From: Nocardia gamkensis NBRC 108242
Lineage (GTDB): Bacteria > Actinomycetota > Actinomycetes > Mycobacteriales > Mycobacteriaceae
Direction: 5' to 3'
Length of the DNA stretch: 64,000 nt
Assembly: GCF_001612985.1 (NCBI RefSeq)
Contig: NZ_BDBM01000013.1
Coordinates: 1-64,000 of the forward strand
Positions 16,457 through 24,928 of the stretch are shown here, in pieces (position 1 is the first letter of the stretch; each line of letters starts with the position of its first letter). Made by a program: the position numbers and the translations under genes. A model generated the notes under the pieces. That model made no database searches. It was not told where the DNA came from and was given only the letters and a program-made list of their open reading frames with translations.

Positions 16457-16481
16457 GATTGGGCGCGCGGATACCGGGTAG
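16457..16481 (+). promoter_or_regulatory. SigB/SigF-type promoter of the small membrane-protein unit
   Basis: GATT (16457-16460), 15 bases, then GGGTAG (16476-16481) resembles the actinobacterial stress-sigma consensus GTTT-N14-16-GGGTAT. The -10 ends nine bases before the ATG at 16491, so the transcript would be leaderless. The spacing is identical to five other promoters in this window. Confidence 0.65.
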
Positions 16482-16490
16482 GACCCGGAC

Positions 16491-16607
16491 ATGGAACTGT
16501 TGGTGATTCTCGCGCTCGCGGTGCTGGTCGGCGCCGTGATCCTGTATAGGAAGAGGACCGGTAAACGGCCCGGCGCACCCGAGGTGCCGGGCAACGACGG
16601 CGAGTAG
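16491..16607 (+). CDS. 38-residue single-pass membrane protein
   Basis: This small protein reads MELLVILALAVLVGAVILYR then a basic stretch and PGAPEVPGNDGE. It has one hydrophobic helix (residues 3-19), a KRTGKR anchor and an acidic tail. It is followed nine bases later by the DUF6480 gene and preceded by a stress-type promoter that would make it leaderless. I do not recognise a family. Its position between a good promoter and a conserved stress-associated gene supports it being real. Confidence 0.55.
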   Translation: MELLVILALAVLVGAVILYRKRTGKRPGAPEVPGNDGE

Positions 16608-16616
16608 GGAGCGGCT

Positions 16617-16847
16617 ATGAGTGCGATGGACCCCGATCCCGCGAAAACCCCCGATCTGGAACCGGGTGGCGGAGTGGCGCCGGGCGCGACCCCGCCGGAC
16701 ACCCCGCAGACCTCCGGGCTGTCGGCGCCGGAGCCCAGCACCAGCCATCACTTCCCGGTCACCGGGGTCGTGGCGATGCTCATCGGGGCGCTGGTGATCC
16801 TGTTGTTCCTCGCCGTGGCGGTCGGCATCGTGGTGTCGATGCTGTGA
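16617..16847 (+). CDS. DUF6480-family small membrane protein
   Basis: This 76-residue protein has the pattern DPDPAKTPDLEPGGGVAPGATPP, which characterises DUF6480. A low-complexity Ser/Thr/Pro linker follows, then one C-terminal membrane helix (about 50-74). The family is common in actinobacteria and has no known function. The ATG has GGGAG upstream, and the gene probably shares the stress-type promoter at 16457-16481 with the 38-residue gene. A strong hairpin overlaps and follows its stop codon. Confidence 0.75.
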   Translation: MSAMDPDPAKTPDLEPGGGVAPGATPPDTPQTSGLSAPEPSTSHHFPVTGVVAMLIGALVILLFLAVAVGIVVSML

Positions 16848-16892
16848 CCCGCCCCCGCTGCCGGTCGGCCGTCACGGCCGACCGGGCGGGTC
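16846..16892. terminator. Strong two-part hairpin terminator between convergent genes
   Basis: An inner perfect 11-base stem (16861-16871 with 16875-16885, loop TCA) lies within an outer stem GACCCGCC (16846-16853) and GGCGGGTC (16885-16892). It separates the DUF6480 stop from the leftward SDR stop at 16908. Confidence 0.8.
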
Positions 16893-16907
16893 ATCGTGCG
16901 CGAAACG

Positions 16908-17747
16908 TCACAGGATCGGCCTGCCACCGGTGACCGCGATGCGAGCGCCGGAGACGTAGCTGCCGTCGTCGGAGGCCAGCATGACGTAGGTGGGCGCCAA
17001 TTCGGCCGGTTGACCGGCGCGGCCCAACGGCGTGTCGTCACCGAACTTCGCGACCTTCTCGACCGGCATGGTGGAGGGGATCAGCGGGGTCCAGATCGGT
17101 CCCGGCGCCACGCTGTTGACCCGGATTCCCCGTTCGCCCAGCAATTGCGCGAGGCTGGCGGAGAAGTTCGCGATGGCGGCTTTGGTCGCGGCGTACGGGG
17201 CCAGGGTCGGCGAGGGCATGTCGGAGTTGACCGAGGAGCTGCCGATGATCGACGACCCCGCGGGCATGTGCGGCAGCGCCGCCTTCACCAGGTAGAAGTA
17301 GGCGTTGATGTTCAATTTGACGGTGTGCTCGAATTCCTCGTCGCTGATCTCCTCCAGCGTCTGGTGCGTCATCTGGAAGGCCGCGTTGCTCACCAGGATG
17401 TCGATCTTCCCGAATTCCCGCACGGCCCGATCGATGACGGCGCGGCAATGGGCGGCCTCCGACAGGTCGCCGGGCACCAGGACGGCTTTGCGTCCGGCCT
17501 GCGTCACCAGGTCGGCGACTTCCTTGGCGTCCTCGTCCTCGTCGAGGTAGGAGATCAGCACGTCCGCGCCTTCGCGCGCGTAGGCGATCGCCACCGCCCG
17601 GCCGATTCCGCTGTCGGCGCCGGTGATGACGGCGGCCTTGCCGGTCAGTTTGCCGGAGCCGCGGTAGCTGTCCTCACCGCAGTCCGGCACGGGGGTCATC
17701 CGGGCCTGGATGCCGGGAACTTCTTGCTGCTGCTCGGGAAACCCCAT
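16908..17747 (-). CDS. SDR-family oxidoreductase, YghA-like
   Basis: This 279-residue protein has the YghA/glucose-dehydrogenase-like N-terminus (MGFPEQQQEVPGIQARMTPVPD) before the Rossmann core. The cofactor motif is TGADSGIG (residues 42-49), with DLSEAAHC, SNAAFQ, the active-site Ser in IIGSSSVNS and PYAATKAA (YxxxK). The catalytic set is complete. Such enzymes are often stress-induced, NADP-dependent, and of uncertain substrate. I start at ATG 17747; the longer frame adds a basic, non-conserved tail. It is the last gene of an apparent operon after the pyruvate-oxidase-like and hemerythrin genes. Confidence 0.88.
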   Translation of the reverse strand: MGFPEQQQEVPGIQARMTPVPDCGEDSYRGSGKLTGKAAVITGADSGIGRAVAIAYAREGADVLISYLDEDEDAKEVADLVTQAGRKAVLVPGDLSEAAHCRAVIDRAVREFGKIDILVSNAAFQMTHQTLEEISDEEFEHTVKLNINAYFYLVKAALPHMPAGSSIIGSSSVNSDMPSPTLAPYAATKAAIANFSASLAQLLGERGIRVNSVAPGPIWTPLIPSTMPVEKVAKFGDDTPLGRAGQPAELAPTYVMLASDDGSYVSGARIAVTGGRPIL

Positions 17748-17787
17748 GTCGGTGTTCTCCTTCTCCGCTTCGTGGGCTGGGGGTGAT

Positions 17788-18348
17788 TCACGTGTCCTGG
17801 TTCTGCCGCCAGTCGCGCACCGCGTCACGAGCCCGGTCGAACACCGCCAACGGTGGGCCCGCCAGCAGGTTCGCGACCGCGGACTCCCCCGCGTGGGGGT
17901 GCGGGCGGGTGGGTGCCACGGCTTCGGCGGCGCATACCGAGCCCGCCATCCGCCGCAACTGGCTGGTCGAGAACTGCGCGCGCAGCAGGGTGAACTCCTC
18001 GGTCTCCTCGTGCGCGGCGTGCTCGGCCACGGCGTCGGCGAACTGCGCGAGCCGGGCGTCGAAATCGGGATGGTCCACCCCCAGGTCGTAGAGGTCCGCG
18101 AGGGCGCGTTTGGCCGCGTTCTCCTCCGCCAGCCGCGGCTGCACGATGTCGGCGTCCGCGCCGAAACGAGCCCGCCCGGCGACCGGATGCACGACCTCCT
18201 CCTCGGCGCTCTCGTGCACGGCCAGCAACCGCACCAACTCGGTGAACAGATCCTGTTTCCCGTCCTCGCCCGCCTTCAGCCGCGCCAGCAACGCGAAGAT
18301 CTCCTCGTGCTGGGCGGTCAGCAGCTCGACGACATCCTGTTCGGTCAT
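17788..18348 (-). CDS. Hemerythrin-domain protein
   Basis: This 186-residue protein has a hemerythrin/HHE cation-binding four-helix bundle (about 1-130). Likely iron ligands are in LLTAQHEEIFALL, LLAVHESAEEEVVHP and AVAEHAAHEETEEF. A C-terminal tail of about 55 residues includes RPHPHAGESAVANLLAGPPLAVFDRARD, common in actinobacterial stress hemerythrins. These bind a diiron centre and sense or scavenge O2, NO or peroxide. It lies 19 bases after the pyruvate-oxidase-like gene and 40 before the SDR, so it is probably transcribed with them from the promoter at 20197-20221. Confidence 0.85.
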   Translation of the reverse strand: MTEQDVVELLTAQHEEIFALLARLKAGEDGKQDLFTELVRLLAVHESAEEEVVHPVAGRARFGADADIVQPRLAEENAAKRALADLYDLGVDHPDFDARLAQFADAVAEHAAHEETEEFTLLRAQFSTSQLRRMAGSVCAAEAVAPTRPHPHAGESAVANLLAGPPLAVFDRARDAVRDWRQNQDT

Positions 18349-18367
18349 CGCACACTCGTTTCTGTCG

Positions 18368-20149
18368 CTACGGAATGAACTCCTGGACTTTGGTTTTCGC
18401 ACCCTGCGCGATCAGATGCCAGGCGTCCGGGTCGCCGCGCAGCACGGCTTCGGCGGTGTCCTTCATCTGATCCCAGGTGGCGTGCGGCGGGATGGGCGGC
18501 ACGTCGGGGTCGCAGTGCACGTCGAGCACCACCGGGCCGTCGGCGTGCAGGGCGCGGTCCCAGGCCGGCCCGAGCTCCTCGGGTGTCCGCACGGTGATGC
18601 CGGTCAGGCCCGCGCTGCGGGCGACTTCGGCGTAGGAGACGTCGGGAAGGGCCTGCGACTGCTCGAATTTCGGTGCGCCGCCCATGGCGCGCAGCTCCCA
18701 GGTGACCTGGTTGAGGTCGTTGTTGTGGAAGACGCAGACGATCAGGCGCGGATCGCTCCAGCGGGGGCGGTAGCGGGCGATGGTGAGCAGTTCGGCCATC
18801 CCGTTCATCTGCATGGCGCCGTCGCCGACCAGCGCGATCGCGGGCCGGTCGGGATGGGCGAACTTGGCACCGATGGCGTAGGGCACGCCCGGCCCCATGG
18901 TCGCCAGGGTGCCCGACAGCGATCCGCGCATCCGGCCGCGCAAGCGCAGGCAGCGGGCATACCAGTTGGTGGAGGACCCGGAATCCGCGGTGACGATGGC
19001 GTCGTCGGGAATGCGCTCGGACAGTTCCCACACCACCCGCATGGGGTTGACCGGGTGGGCGTCCAGCAGGGACTGGCGTTCGACGGTCTGCCACCAGCGG
19101 GCGACGTTCTTCTCGATCTTTTCCCGCCAGCCGCGGTCGTCCTTGCGCCGCACGAGCGGAATCAGTTCCGCCAACGTCGATCTCGCGTCGCCGACCAGGT
19201 TCACCTCGGTCGGGTACCGCATGCCGATCATGGTGCCGTCGATGTCGATCTGCACGGCGCGGGCCTGCCCGAACTCGGGCAGGAACTGACTGTAGGGGAA
19301 GTTCGATCCGACGATCAGCAGCGTGTCGCAGTCGCGCATGAGTTCGTAACTGGGCCTGCTGCCGAGCAATCCGATCGCTCCGGTGACGAAAGGCAGATCG
19401 TCGGGCAGGACGTCCTTGCCCAGCAGAGCCTTCGCCACGCCCGCGCCGGTGCGCTCGGCGAGTTCCACGACCTCCTCGGCGGCCGAACGGGCGCCCTGCC
19501 CGATCAGGATCGCGACCTTGGATCCGGCGTCGAGCACCTCCGCGGCGCGCCGGATGTCCTCGTGCGCGGGAATCACGCGCGCCGCAGCCTGTCCTGGCGG
19601 GCTCGACGGCACCTGCTTGAAGGCGTGCTGCGGCGGCTCGTAGGGCTGCTCCTGCAGGTCCGACGGCAGGATCACCGCGGTCGGGGCCCGCCGCGCGATG
19701 GCGACCCGGAAGGCGCGGTCCAGCGCGTTGGGCAATTGGGCGGCGACATTCACCTCGACCAAGTAGTCGGACGCGACGTCCTTGAACAGGTTCTGTAGAT
19801 CGACTTCCTGCTGATAGCTGCCGCCCATCGCGCTGCGCGCGGTCTGCCCGACGATCGCCACCACCGGGACGTGATCGAGTTTCGCGTCGTACAAACCGTT
19901 GAGCAGATGAATCGCCCCCGGGCCCGAGGTCGCGGTGCACACGCCCACCTTGCCGCTGAATTTGGCGTATCCGGTGGCCTGGAACGCCGACATCTCCTCG
20001 TGGCGGGCTTGGATGAACGCCGGATCGTCGTCCGCGCGGCCGAAAGCGGCGATCAGGCCGTTGATCCCGTCGCCGGGATAACCGAAGACCTGCTGCACGC
20101 CCCACTCCCGCAGACGTTGTACGACGTAGTCACCGACCTGTCGTGCCAT
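18368..20149 (-). CDS. Thiamine-diphosphate enzyme, pyruvate oxidase/dehydrogenase (quinone)-like
   Basis: This 593-residue protein has the three domains of ThDP decarboxylase-type enzymes. The PYR domain includes VFGYPGDGINGL and the activating Glu in ARHEEMSAFQA. A central FAD/Rossmann-like domain contains GSRPSYELMRDCDTLLIVGSNFPYS. The PP domain has the ThDP motif GDGAMQMNG...FHNNDLN. It resembles PoxB, which converts pyruvate to acetate and CO2 with electrons to quinone, but related enzymes use other 2-oxo acids. ATG 20149 has AGGAGG. A GATT-N15-GGGTAC promoter lies about 50 bases upstream. It heads an operon with hemerythrin and SDR genes. Confidence 0.88.
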   Translation of the reverse strand: MARQVGDYVVQRLREWGVQQVFGYPGDGINGLIAAFGRADDDPAFIQARHEEMSAFQATGYAKFSGKVGVCTATSGPGAIHLLNGLYDAKLDHVPVVAIVGQTARSAMGGSYQQEVDLQNLFKDVASDYLVEVNVAAQLPNALDRAFRVAIARRAPTAVILPSDLQEQPYEPPQHAFKQVPSSPPGQAAARVIPAHEDIRRAAEVLDAGSKVAILIGQGARSAAEEVVELAERTGAGVAKALLGKDVLPDDLPFVTGAIGLLGSRPSYELMRDCDTLLIVGSNFPYSQFLPEFGQARAVQIDIDGTMIGMRYPTEVNLVGDARSTLAELIPLVRRKDDRGWREKIEKNVARWWQTVERQSLLDAHPVNPMRVVWELSERIPDDAIVTADSGSSTNWYARCLRLRGRMRGSLSGTLATMGPGVPYAIGAKFAHPDRPAIALVGDGAMQMNGMAELLTIARYRPRWSDPRLIVCVFHNNDLNQVTWELRAMGGAPKFEQSQALPDVSYAEVARSAGLTGITVRTPEELGPAWDRALHADGPVVLDVHCDPDVPPIPPHATWDQMKDTAEAVLRGDPDAWHLIAQGAKTKVQEFIP

Positions 20150-20196
20150 AGGGGTCCTCCTGTCCTGTGCCGGTGGCAGGGTCCGTCGCCAGGCGG

Positions 20197-20221
20197 GTAC
20201 CCGGGCGGTGCGGCGCCAATC
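20197..20221 (-). promoter_or_regulatory. SigB/SigF-type promoter of the pyruvate-oxidase operon
   Basis: On the minus strand GATT (20221-20218) is followed after 15 bases by GGGTAC (20202-20197). It lies about 50 bases before the start codon and overlaps the stop of the P-ATPase gene, so the operon can be transcribed separately from its upstream neighbour. Confidence 0.65.
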
Positions 20222-23200
20222 AGCGCGCCACCGGCGCCGGCGACTGCGGCTGGGGCAGCAACCGAGGAAGCAGCACGGCGGCGGCGGTGGCGGTCGTCGC
20301 GCAGGTGGTCGCGATCCCCCATCCGACGGGATCCAGCGGGCGGCAACCGAAATAGGTGCACAGCCCCGGCGTCATCACCACCGCGCCGAGCACCGCGCCG
20401 CTCGCCGCGGTGGTGAGCCACACCAGCGGGCTGCGGTAACCGGAGACCAGCGTCTGGCCGAGTTGGGTGCCGATCAGCGCGACCAGGCCGATGGTGGCGG
20501 CGCGCCGCTGCGTGCCGGTCACGCGGCCGAGGGTCCACGCGACCGACGCGCTGGTGGCCGTCGCCACACCGCGGACGCCGAGGGTGTGCAGCAGATCCGT
20601 GCCCAGGTGCGCACGCGGGAGTTCGGCCAGCCGTTCGGCCGCCCGCTCCGCCTGGGCCTTCGGGTCGTCGGTGTCGTCGGGATCGACCGCGTCCCCGTCC
20701 CGCGACAGGGCCAGCGCCATCGCCGGGAACATGTCGGTGAGCATGTTCACCAGCAGGAACTGCCGGGTGCCCAGCGGCGCTCGGCCGCTGACGGCGGTGC
20801 CGTACAGCGTGAAGGCCACTTCGCCCGCGTTGCCGCCGACCAGCACGCCGACCGCGTCGGTGACCCGCTGCCACATGCCGCGCCCTTCGACGAGGGCATG
20901 CAACAGCACCAGGGGGTCGGGGCGGGTGAGCACCATGTCGGCGGCATTGCGCGCGGCGATGGAACCCTGTGCGGCCAAACCGATTCCGACGTCGGCGGTG
21001 CGGATGGCGGCGGCGTCGTTGCTGCCGTCGCCGGTCATGCCGACGACGTGACCCGCGCGGCGCAGCGCCGCCACGATGCGCACCTTCTGTTCGGGATCGA
21101 CGCGGGCGAAGACCGTGCCCTGTTCGATCAGCTCGGCTTGGGCGGTCTCGTCGAGGCGGTCGAGATCCGCGCCGGTCACGACCTCGCCCGCCTCGATGCC
21201 GAGCTGGCGGGCCACCGCCGCCGCGGTCACCGGGTGGTCACCGGTGATCATGCGCACGCTGATGCCGTTGCGTTGCAGCGCGGTGACCAGCGGCAGCGTT
21301 TGCGGGCGTGGGGCGTCGGCGAGGCCGAGGAATCCGAGCAGGGTGAGTTCCACGACCGCCGCCTCGACGTCGTCGGGTTCGGTGGCGAGGTCGCGCCGGG
21401 CCACCACCAGCACCCGCAGGCCCTGCTCGGCCAGGTCGCGCACCGCTCGTTCGGCGCGTTCGCGCATGCGCTCGTCGAAGGGGTGGTCGGTGTCGTTCAT
21501 CCGCACCCTGGTGCAGCGCGACAGCACGACTTCGGGTGCGCCCTTCGCGATCAGCCGCAGTTTGCGGGCGGTGTGGCCGAGGGTGGCGGCGTATCCGCGG
21601 TTGGATTCGAACGGGATCTCCTCGATCGCATCCCAATGCCGGGCATCGTCACCGAGTATCTGCGCCGCGGCGTCGACGACGGCGCGGTCGGTGGCGTGCG
21701 CGATCGGTCCCTCGGCGGGATCGGGGCAGGCGCGGGCCGCGGCTCGCAGCAGACGGTGCGCGTCTTCGGAGCCCGCGTCCGGGGACCACTGGTCGTCGAG
21801 ATCGGCGAGGGTGGTCAGGCGCAGCCGCCCCTCGGTGAGGGTGCCGGTCTTGTCGAAGCACAGGGTGTCCACCCGGCCGAGGGCCTCGACGGTGCGGCTG
21901 GCGCGCACCAGCACACCGTGCCGCGACAGCCTGCGGGCGGCGGCGAGCTGAGCGACCGTGGCCACCAGCGGCAGTCCTTCGGGGACCGCGGCGACCGCGA
22001 CCGCGACACCGTCGGCGATGGCGGTGCGCAGGGGCCTGCCGCGCAGGATGCCCAGCCCGGTCACGACGCCGCCGCCGGTCAGGGTCAGCGGCAGGGCGCG
22101 GTCGGTCAAGCGGCGCAGCTGCGCCTGCACACCGGCCTTCTCGGGCGGGATGGCTCCGGCGGCGGCGCGGCCCGCCTGGGTGTCGTGGCCGACGGCCACG
22201 ACGATCGCCCGCCCGGCGCCGTTCACCACGGTGCTGCCTTCGAAGACCATGCAGGCGCGGTCGGCCACCGACGTGCCCGGGGTGGCGGGAACCTGCTTGT
22301 CGACGGTGATCGACTCGCCGGTGAGGCCGGATTCGTCCATCTCGAGGTCGTCCGCGCGCAGCAGCCGCGCGTCGGCGGGGACCACGTCCCCGGCGCGCAG
22401 CACGATGACATCGCCCAGTGTCAGCAGGTTCGCGGGCACGCGGGTTTCGCGCGGTTCGCCCGCGTCGAGTTCGGCGCGCTCGATCACCCGGGCGGTGAGC
22501 TGCTCGCCTTCGAACAGCCGGTGCAACGCGCCCTCGGCGCGCTGCCGCTGCCAAGCGGACACCAGCGCGTTCACCGCGAGGACCGACGACAGCAGCACGG
22601 CGTCCGACGGGGCGCCGAGCACGGCGGTGGCGACCGCGCCGACACCGAGGATCGGGGTCAGCGGGTCGGCCAGTTCGCGGCGCAGCTGGCCCGCGAACGA
22701 CGCCGCCGAGGTGAGCACGCGCACCCCGGGGATGCGGGCGGCGGTGTCCGGCTGGGCCCGTTCCCGCACCGGCCCGGGCTGCGGCAACCGGCTCAACACC
22801 TCGCCGGGTTCGAGGGCATGCCAGGGCAGCAACGGGGCGAGGGTGGCCGGTGGCTCGGTACGCGCGGTACGCCATCCGGTGTAGGCGCCGCTGAGCAGAC
22901 CGGTGTAGTGGGCGGCGGTCATGGGCGAGGCCCGGCCCGCGCTGTCGGGGGCGACGGCCAGCAGCAGCCCGCCCAGCGCGGCCGCCGACAGCGCCAGCGA
23001 GCGGCCGCGTTCGCTCACCTGCCGGGCCGGGGCGATGGCGGCGAGGACGCGGTGCGCCTGTCCGAGGTCGCGGCAGACCGCGTCGGCGGTCCAGGGCATC
23101 TGGAGGGCGTTGCCTTCCCGCATAGCCAGACCGATTCCGACATCGGCGCAGGCCAGGGCTTTGTGGGCGCGGGGGCTCAGCACCGCGACGACGTGGCCGT

Positions 23201-24842
23201 CCTGTTGCAGCGTGCGCACCCGCTCGCTGAGCGAAGGGGACGGGGAGACGAATTCGTCGGCCATCGACCGCAGCTCGGCGGCGTCGGCGCCGGCGGCGAG
23301 GGTGACGCGCAGGCCCGCGCTGCGCGCCCGGCTCAGCAGCGCGTGTGCCCGCCGGTCGAGTTCGCGGCCGATCAGGACTCGACCGACCGGTTTGCCATTG
23401 TCGTGGAGTTCGCGCCACACGGGGCGGGGTGTGGCACCGTCGTCGGGTTTTCCGGTGGCCGGGTGCACCAGTGTGCGGTGGCCGCCGGACGACAGGTAGC
23501 GATCGGTGTCGTCCGGCTGCGCTTCGTTGTCCGCGGCTTCGCCGGCCTCCCGCTCCCACAGCAGGCGCTGGCCCGCGCTCCACACGTCGGCGACCGACCA
23601 TCTCTGGTCGGTCGTTTCGGCGTCGAGTACCAAGCGGCGGGAGGTCAGCAGCGATTCTCCGTCGATGACCAGGGCGGACAATCGGTCGAGTCGCCGCCAG
23701 ACCCGTGGGTGCAGCGTCAGCACGCCCGCGCGGCCGAGCACCGTCGAGACGAGGGCGCCGTAGGCCTCCCGGCTGGCCCGCGCCGCCTTGGGCGCGCCGA
23801 GTTCCAGCGCGTCGGCGGCGCCGAACAGGCCGCGGCCGCCGAGGACGGAGGTGACCGCACCCACCAGCGCGCCCGCCGCTGTTTCGTCGGCGACCCGCTC
23901 GATCGGACCCTGCGGCATCTCGACCACGCGGATGGACGGTGACAGCGGATCGCACACTTCCGCCGGACGGCGGTCGATCTCGGTCTCCCACTTGCGCCAC
24001 TGCGCGTACCTGGTCATCGACTCGGTCAGGGTGAAGCCGCGATGCACCGCGTCGATCACCAGATTCGCCGTGCCCGCCGCCGCGCTGTTGCCCAGGGCGT
24101 TGCCGATGGCGTTGGCGGTGGTGAGCACCATGTCCGTGCGTGGACGGCCGAGCTGTTCCTCCAGCCGTTTGCGCAGCCGCGGCTGGGTGTCGACGAAGGC
24201 TGCCGCCGCGCGCAACATCCGGGCGGGCCCGCGCAACGGCAGCACCGCGCCAACCGCGGACAATCCGATCGCACCCACGTCGCCTGCGACCTGGATCGCG
24301 GCCGCGAGCAGTGGTTCCCGATCCCCTGGGTGCTCGCAGCCGCGGCTCCAGTCCAGGTCGCCGACCGCGGTGTCCGCCTCGACGGACTCGATGGCCGACA
24401 CCAGGGCGGGCAGGTCGGCCGCGCCGTGCTCGAGCGCGGCGACGACGCGGCCGGTCACCGCGTTCACCCGCCACCAGCGCACATCGCGGCGGCGGTCCAG
24501 CGTCCGGTGCAGCGCCTGCGTGACGTCTCCGCTCTTACCGGAGTCCAGCCCGCGCACCTCGACGGTCGCCCGGTCCTCGTAGAGCGCCACGCGGCGGCGC
24601 GAACGCAGCGCGTGCGGATCGATCAGCGCCGCGAACTCGTCACGCAACTCCTCGTCGCTTCCCAGGTTCAGCAGCGACGCCCCCGCCCGCGCGCCCGCGG
24701 CCACCGCATGCACCGGCGCCTGGGCCGCTTTGGTTCCCAGATCGACGACCTTCTCCACGCCGGCGCGGGCCATCTCCGCCGCCACGGAGGTCGGCGCCTC
24801 GAGCCACCACGGTGAGACGACCCCGCGTAGTAAAAAGCTCAT
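20220..24842 (-). CDS. Giant P-type ATPase, CtpH/CtpI-like, with degenerate N-terminal half
   Basis: This 1540-residue protein matches the length of mycobacterial CtpH (about 1540). The C-terminal half is a complete P-type pump: SGLTGES with TGES at 841-844, PEGLP in helix M4 near 953, phosphorylation Asp997 in DKTGTLTEG, and GDGSND at 1271-1276. PEGLP suggests a Ca/Mg/other light-cation type. The N-terminal half repeats the catalytic fold in decayed form: IDGES (Asp394) in place of FDKTG, and SPRAHK before CADVGIGLAM (about 552-577) in place of GDGSND before TADVGIGLA. Several membrane segments follow near 620-660. The substrate is unknown. A perfect GTTT-N15-GGGTAG promoter lies ten bases before the ATG, implying a leaderless mRNA. 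Confidence 0.88.
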   Translation of the reverse strand: MSFLLRGVVSPWWLEAPTSVAAEMARAGVEKVVDLGTKAAQAPVHAVAAGARAGASLLNLGSDEELRDEFAALIDPHALRSRRRVALYEDRATVEVRGLDSGKSGDVTQALHRTLDRRRDVRWWRVNAVTGRVVAALEHGAADLPALVSAIESVEADTAVGDLDWSRGCEHPGDREPLLAAAIQVAGDVGAIGLSAVGAVLPLRGPARMLRAAAAFVDTQPRLRKRLEEQLGRPRTDMVLTTANAIGNALGNSAAAGTANLVIDAVHRGFTLTESMTRYAQWRKWETEIDRRPAEVCDPLSPSIRVVEMPQGPIERVADETAAGALVGAVTSVLGGRGLFGAADALELGAPKAARASREAYGALVSTVLGRAGVLTLHPRVWRRLDRLSALVIDGESLLTSRRLVLDAETTDQRWSVADVWSAGQRLLWEREAGEAADNEAQPDDTDRYLSSGGHRTLVHPATGKPDDGATPRPVWRELHDNGKPVGRVLIGRELDRRAHALLSRARSAGLRVTLAAGADAAELRSMADEFVSPSPSLSERVRTLQQDGHVVAVLSPRAHKALACADVGIGLAMREGNALQMPWTADAVCRDLGQAHRVLAAIAPARQVSERGRSLALSAAALGGLLLAVAPDSAGRASPMTAAHYTGLLSGAYTGWRTARTEPPATLAPLLPWHALEPGEVLSRLPQPGPVRERAQPDTAARIPGVRVLTSAASFAGQLRRELADPLTPILGVGAVATAVLGAPSDAVLLSSVLAVNALVSAWQRQRAEGALHRLFEGEQLTARVIERAELDAGEPRETRVPANLLTLGDVIVLRAGDVVPADARLLRADDLEMDESGLTGESITVDKQVPATPGTSVADRACMVFEGSTVVNGAGRAIVVAVGHDTQAGRAAAGAIPPEKAGVQAQLRRLTDRALPLTLTGGGVVTGLGILRGRPLRTAIADGVAVAVAAVPEGLPLVATVAQLAAARRLSRHGVLVRASRTVEALGRVDTLCFDKTGTLTEGRLRLTTLADLDDQWSPDAGSEDAHRLLRAAARACPDPAEGPIAHATDRAVVDAAAQILGDDARHWDAIEEIPFESNRGYAATLGHTARKLRLIAKGAPEVVLSRCTRVRMNDTDHPFDERMRERAERAVRDLAEQGLRVLVVARRDLATEPDDVEAAVVELTLLGFLGLADAPRPQTLPLVTALQRNGISVRMITGDHPVTAAAVARQLGIEAGEVVTGADLDRLDETAQAELIEQGTVFARVDPEQKVRIVAALRRAGHVVGMTGDGSNDAAAIRTADVGIGLAAQGSIAARNAADMVLTRPDPLVLLHALVEGRGMWQRVTDAVGVLVGGNAGEVAFTLYGTAVSGRAPLGTRQFLLVNMLTDMFPAMALALSRDGDAVDPDDTDDPKAQAERAAERLAELPRAHLGTDLLHTLGVRGVATATSASVAWTLGRVTGTQRRAATIGLVALIGTQLGQTLVSGYRSPLVWLTTAASGAVLGAVVMTPGLCTYFGCRPLDPVGWGIATTCATTATAAAVLLPRLLPQPQSPAPVAR

Positions 24843-24851
24843 ACCCGGCAG

Positions 24852-24876
24852 CTACCCAGGCAAAGACAGAGCAAAC
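24852..24876 (-). promoter_or_regulatory. SigB/SigF-type promoter of the P-ATPase gene
   Basis: On the minus strand GTTT (24876-24873), 15 bases, then GGGTAG (24857-24852) matches the stress-sigma consensus. The -10 ends nine bases before the start codon at 24842, so the message should be leaderless. Confidence 0.75.
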
Positions 24877-24928
24877 CGTCCGCGGCCGCGGCCGCGGTCT
24901 CGGACCTCGGCCGGGGCCGGTGCGCCGG

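Larger units (their letters stand above)
16172..16490. other. Divergent intergenic region (319 bp)
   Basis: The left part holds the ABM-gene leader and a palindromic element (16194-16216). The right end holds the stress-type promoter of the small membrane-protein unit (16457-16481). A 46-codon open frame at 16341-16481 was considered and rejected, because its stop codon is the TAG of that promoter's -10 element. Confidence 0.5.

Noticed and set aside
16341..16481. 46-codon open frame upstream of the 38-residue membrane protein
   Set aside because: Its stop codon is the TAG of the GGGTAG -10 element, and it has no clear ribosome site or homology that I recognise.
20208..23942. Open frame of 1244 codons on the plus strand opposite the P-ATPase
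   Set aside because: It mirrors the codons of the P-ATPase, is His/Gly/Arg-rich, and has no domain or ribosome site.
24880..24900. Alternating GCGGCCGC repeats before the P-ATPase promoter
   Set aside because: Short GC-alternating runs are common in this base composition and are not tied to any gene feature.
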